Assembly (NCBI RefSeq): GCF_036785885.1
Contig: NC_092322.1
Span: 11,430,466 to 11,494,465, forward strand
Length of the DNA: 64,000 bases
Direction: 5' to 3'
Source: Coffea arabica
Lineage: Eukaryota > Streptophyta > Magnoliopsida > Gentianales > Rubiaceae
Below are positions 59,127-64,000 of this stretch, piece by piece (positions within the stretch are counted from its first letter, which is position 1; every line of letters begins with the position of its first letter). Below the pieces are notes generated by a model. The model was not told where the DNA came from. It saw nothing but the letters and a program-made list of their open reading frames with translations, and made no database searches. Made by a program: the position numbers and the translations under genes.

Positions 59127-61854
59127 TGCAGGGAATAGCGGAGCTGGGGAAAGAATTTGGAGAAGGAGAAGGAATTGAGAGAAGAGGAAGGAGACAAGAG
59201 AGAGAGAGAGTAACCGAGAAGAGAGAAAAAGTAATCTTTGTATTATTCCAGATATTTTTGTAATCTCCAAGTAATGGAATCTTTATACAATTCTGTTATT
59301 CTGTTATCTTCTCCAACGAACTAATAATACTCCTAACTAACTGAATTAGTGCAACTGCGTCGTTTAAGCCATCCTGCCCACAAGTCTCCAAAACGCACAG
59401 CAACTGTCACCAAACGACACCCTTAATTCCTTAAGGGCCTGACATTCCCTCCCTGATAAGAATTAAGCTTGTCCTCAAGCTGAAAAATCAGGAAACTGCT
59501 TATCACTAAACGTCTTGTCCTCCTAAGATGCTTCAGTTTCTGGCAAATAAGTCCACTTAACCAAGTACTGAACAACGGGTTGAGAGTTGCGCAGAACGGC
59601 CCTCCTTCTCAACACCTTCTCGGGCTGCAAAATGCACTGGTCAGAAGCATCAAACTCAGGCCGGGTGGACTCAATGTTTTGGCCTACACCCACCCTCCTT
59701 TTGAACAGAGAAACATGAAAAACTGGGTGAACTCTAGCTCTTTCCGGAAGCTGCAGCTTGTAAGCTACGGCTCCAATTTGCTCAATAATCTGGAAAGGAC
59801 AATAGTACTTAGGGGACAATTTTAAACTTTTTATGATTGCCACAGTTTCGGCAGCAACTTCAGAAAGATCCAATCACCTATTTAGAAAGACCTCTCTGTC
59901 CTATTTTGATCCGCAAAGTGTTTCATTCGATTCTGGGCTTTGGCCAGGTTTTCTTTGATGTTTGCTATAACCTGGACTCTCTCCTGTATCATATCAGTAG
60001 CTGCAGGAATAACACTGTCATGGAAGGGTCCTAGTGGTAGGTGTAATGGTCTATACCCATAGAGAGCTTCAAAAGGTGTCAGTTGCAAACTCGTGTGAAA
60101 ATTGGTGTTATACCATAGCTCAGCTGTAGATAGCCAAGTACTCCAGTGGGATGGATGTTCACCACACATCCACCGTAAGTAACTTTTAAAGCACTGGTTG
60201 ACCCTCTCGGTTTGCCCATCTGTTTGAGAGTGATAAGATGAACTATAATGTAACTCCATTCCCATGGCACGAAACAGCTCTTGCCAGAATTTGCTAAGGA
60301 AGACTTTGTCCCTGTCTGAGGTGAGGGACTCAGGGAGACCGTGCAATTTATACACGCGATCAAGAACCAACTGAGCTACCTAGTGGGCAGAATAAGGATG
60401 GGACAGCTTCATGAAGTGACTGTACTTAGTGAAGTGATCCACCACGACGAGAATGGTATCATACCCATTAGAGAGAGGCAGCTGCTCAATAAAGTCCATA
60501 GTCAGGTGTGTCCACGCCTGCTGAGGGATTGGAAGTGGTTGCAAAAGTCCGGGGTACGAGACATTTTCATGTTTATTCCACTGGCAAGTGTCGCAAGCTT
60601 GAACAAACTGTATAACATCCCTTTTGATGCCTGGCCAATAGAATAAAGCTTGCATCCGTTGTAAACATACCCTTTGTCCAGAATGACCCCCCACAGCTGA
60701 ATCGTGTAAAGCCTTGATTAAGCTGTGTCTAATACCATTAGCTGTTCCTACATACAGCTTTCCCTTGAATTTGAGCAATCCGTTCTCCAGTTGGTACTCT
60801 GAGCACGCACTTGGATCCAGCAGCAACTGAGACATGATATCCTGAGCCACGCTATCACCATTATAACTTTTGACTAGCTCCTTTATCCACACTGGTTGCA
60901 CAGCTGAGAGGGCACAAAGGTGCTTCAGTCCTTCTGGTTCCACCATTTCTCCATCCATCCTTCTCCTAGATAAGGCATCGGCGACTCCATTTTCAGTCCC
61001 TTTCTTGTATTGGATCTCATAGTCGAGGCCAAGTAACTTGGTAAGCCACTTGTGCTGCAAAGGGTGGGTAAATCTTTGTTCGAGTAGGTACTTAAGAGCC
61101 TGATGATCAGTTTCGATGATAAAGTGGTGCCCAACTAGGTAATGCTTCCATTTAGTCACTGCCAGCACCAAGGCCATCAGCTCTTTCTCGTACACAGACA
61201 TCCCTCAATTCTGCGGAGAGAGAGCTCTACTAAAAGTTATAGGGTATCCCTGTTGCATTAATATAGCCCCAATGCCCACACCACATGCATCAGTTTCTAT
61301 CACAAAGGGAAGCTCAAAATTTGGCATTTTAAGGACTGGTGCAGTAGTCATGGCCCTTTTGAGGTCTTCAAATGCTATTTGGGCATTATGATTCCACACA
61401 AAGCTGTCTTTTTTTAACAACTGAGTTAATGGTTTACAAATGATCCCATATCATTTAATGAACCTTCTATGGTATCCAATCAACCCCCAAAACCCCCTCA
61501 AGTCCTTGACTGTGCCAGGGGTAGGCCATGACTGGATGCATTCCACCTTGCTCTTGTCCATGCTCACTCCTTTCTCCGAAATAATGTGTCCTAGATACTC
61601 CACCGAGGTTTGAGCAAAAGAACATTTAAACCTTTTGCAATAAAACTGATTGTCAGCTAATATCCCCAACACGATCTTCAAATGCTGCGCATGTGCTTCC
61701 AACGTGGGGCTGTAAACCAGAATGTCGTCAAAGAAAATCAACACGAACTTCCTCATATAAGGTTGGAATATCCTGTTCATCAAGGCTTGAAAGGTAGCCG
61801 GTGCATTGGTGAGGCCAAATGGCATCACTAAAAACTCAAAATGGCCATGATGCG
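59127..61854 (-). mobile_element. Fossil Ty3/gypsy chromovirus (3' half, broken)
   Basis: An LTR retrotransposon fossil read on the minus strand in the gypsy order: reverse transcriptase (about 61451-61854), RNase H (about 60950-61420), integrase with its zinc-binding and catalytic core regions (about 59880-60950), then a chromodomain-like C-terminus (about 59523-59640), which marks it as a chromovirus. A polypurine tract (about 59445-59456) is followed by a probable 3' LTR starting TGTCAGGCCC, about 318 bp (59127-59444; the far end is uncertain). Gag, protease and the 5' LTR are not in the window. It is broken, with about four interruptions, and its reverse transcriptase is cut by a second LTR element. 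Age cannot be set without the other LTR; the decay suggests an old copy. Confidence 0.85.
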
Positions 61855-64000
61855 TGTGACGACCCCACTTCCCCCTAAGGCGTACCAAAGGGTTCGGCGG
61901 ATCGCCTGCCCAACTCTCGTCAGGACTCACTCACTATGGAACTCGAATCATGTACACACATTCATGAACCATAAATAACATCCAATTCTCCAAAAATTAC
62001 ATATCATAAGCGCAGCGGAAACTAGTTCTAAGCGTAGAATGTAGATATACATCCGATTCAAGTCCAAATATTTATACAGGCCCAAAAGTACATAAACCAA
62101 AACCAAATCTAAACTATACAAGATGTACGCCATCCAGCCACACAGAGATCCAAATACAAGATTTCCTTTACTTCGATCCCTGTGGGGAGAAGAAGATAAT
62201 AGGGGGTGAGTTAGAAGCTCAGCGAGTGACCAGTAAAATCAGTAAGCAAATATATTTCACAATAGTGTATTTCAATGATGTCATGATTCAGAGATCAAAT
62301 ATACATTTATTGCTCACGAGAGCCAGTGAAGTTCTTGTACTTAAATATCTAATGCTCGTTTAGATCAGGTAACCGTGAAATAAAAGTAAGGAGCCATCGT
62401 GCTCCAAAGAATGTGTAAACAGTAGTGGAGACATTGGTTCTAAGCACAAGACTTTCCAGGAACTCATTGGAACCAAATTATGTCATGACACACACCCGAA
62501 CCCCAAATGATATGCAATGGAGTAATAAATGCAAGAATTAGTTCAAAAGCAACTTTGGAAACAGTCGAGGGATCACTCACCCAAAATATAGTGCTTCAAG
62601 TATTCACGTTCAATTATACTCCAGGTTTGGAGTCCAGATCTGCAATAAAAATCCAATTTGAGAACTTTGAAACACGAGTAAGATTCAAAACTTAAACGTT
62701 CCGTTCATTAAAAATCAACCAATTGAAATTCATTTAAGACATTCGTGAAAAACTTGCTCGCTTTTCAAATCGTAAGATTTTTGTAGCATATATATTTGGA
62801 AACAACACTTGAGTTGAAAGTACAAGGAAATATAAGTTTACATTGGCCATTATATCTTTTCCTCAAGGGTACAAGTTCGTTTAGGTTTTTAAAGTATAAC
62901 CCTCGATAACAAAGCAGCAAAGGTGCTCGCTAGTTCAAGTGATAATCACTTAACCTTTACACAAGTTACAAGTCTCGTTTCCTAGTCCTCGAGTGTAAAT
63001 TGGGGCAGCATACCCTTTGTGTTTACCTAATTTTCCAGCCATTTATGGCTTCATTCTTACTCAATCCAATCCAACATTGTACACTAAACAAATCCATAAC
63101 ACAAATTCAGTTCAATAGCCATTTCATAGGCTCACAACAACACACGAACAAAGATTAAGTTAATTTCAAGTGCGGAAATTCAATTACAAAAGACAGACTT
63201 GACGGGCTTTGCGGAAATAATATATCTGAGGCTACGCTTATCGGATTGATACGCAGATTATACCATTTCAAAGCTAAGATGAAGGCCTACAACTTTCATG
63301 AAGGTCACTTAGTCAAATTTTCAATGTAACCTGATCAAATTCCCAACTCACATAACCTGGTTTCAACTATTCGGCTAATCGACCGCACTGCATTCAGGTG
63401 ACCATATCTCAGTCTACCAAGGTCCGTTTAAGGCGTTCTTGGTGGCGTTACAAAGCTAAGACAGGGCACTGAAACTTTCATGTTTTGGTGAAAGGCTAAA
63501 TCCAAACGGATTATAATGACTAAACGCAATCAAATAGACTAAACTGTCCACGCGGAACTCTAAAATGTAACCTAAATTAGCAGGGGTATTTTCATCTTTT
63601 TACAAGCTACGATGCTCTGATTTAGTTGAAATTTTGTAAGTAACTATAAAATACCATTCTCTATAACTTTCATGTTTTGACCTAAGGCCAATTCGGCCTC
63701 TAACATGAGGCTACAAAACCGGACAGAAAAAGGGGAAATTTTCCAGAAATCTGGAATTTGTTGATTTCAATCCAACCTTCCTTGATTTCTTACTTCCAAC
63801 ACTACCAAAGCCCCTTATATAACCTTATATACAACATATATTAACTATACAACAAGTTTGGGTAGCACTTAGTCAAGCCCTAACTTACATATTTCATCCA
63901 AAATCACCACAACAACTTGCATAACTTGTAATCAAACCCAAAACATGAACTATTTAACATATTAAACAAGAATAAAATGATCAAAGCCATAGATAAGATT
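61855..64000. mobile_element. Second LTR element inserted in the chromovirus, continues past the window
   Basis: The chromovirus homology stops abruptly at 61854 and unrelated sequence starts TGTGACGACCCCACTTCCCC, a typical LTR terminus beginning with TG. At least 2.1 kb follows without resumption of the chromovirus. It is non-coding as far as seen, with phrases such as TACAACTTTCATGAAGG and GAAACTTTCATGTTTTGG. It is therefore either a long LTR or an LTR plus leader. Orientation and family are not determinable here. It must be younger than its host element. Confidence 0.6.

Noticed and set aside
1-64000. tRNA or rRNA genes
   Set aside because: Only SINE-type A/B boxes were seen; no complete cloverleaf or ribosomal RNA core was recognised.

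Overview
This is eukaryotic nuclear DNA from a flowering plant, most likely a eudicot. The evidence is spliced genes with GT-AG introns of roughly 80 bp to 2 kb, plant-specific families (CAMTA, IDD zinc finger, chloroplast L29 with a transit peptide, FBA-type F-box), AT-rich intergenic DNA full of small hAT, Mutator-like and 'GTTTGGAT' MITEs, and a Ty3/gypsy chromovirus. I cannot name the species; an asterid is only a guess.

Genes, left to right: an F-box gene whose C-terminal frame is broken (1-980, minus); tubulin folding cofactor C (5900-7033, minus, one exon); plastid ribosomal protein L29 (8381-10293, minus, two exons); a TolB/WD40-like beta-propeller protein (12851-15010, plus, one exon); a fragment of a RABC-type Rab GTPase gene (19214-19981, plus); ubiquitin-specific protease of the UBP3/UBP4 type (30374-34946, plus, six exons including a GC-AG intron); a CAMTA transcription factor (36739-47690, minus, 13 exons, about 1108 aa); and a C-terminally truncated INDETERMINATE-domain zinc-finger gene (52203-53181, minus, three exons). 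These are ordinary scattered plant genes and do not form a pathway.

Between the genes the DNA is mostly transposon-derived. Several elements can be delimited to the base by target-site duplications (TSDs): a tRNA-derived SINE (1373-1552), a 789-bp Mutator-type hairpin with a perfect 9-bp TSD (15957-16745), a hAT MITE with a perfect 8-bp TSD (17275-17646), a second hAT MITE (25775-26447), and a 2.3-kb hAT-like element (21239-23534) that carries what looks like an amino-acid-permease exon. An older hAT MITE (11900-12253) sits in one copy of a triplicated sequence upstream of the TolB-like gene, and the neighbouring copy preserves the empty site.

The most unusual structure is at 48.47-57.12 kb. 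The truncated IDD gene lies between two inverted arrays of a roughly 107-bp tandem repeat, and these lie inside inverted copies of a roughly 215-bp repeat whose outermost ~85 bp match as terminal inverted repeats. This resembles a large foldback-type element that has enclosed or captured a transcription-factor gene. The right end of the window (59.0-64 kb) is a broken chromovirus interrupted by a second LTR element that runs off the edge.
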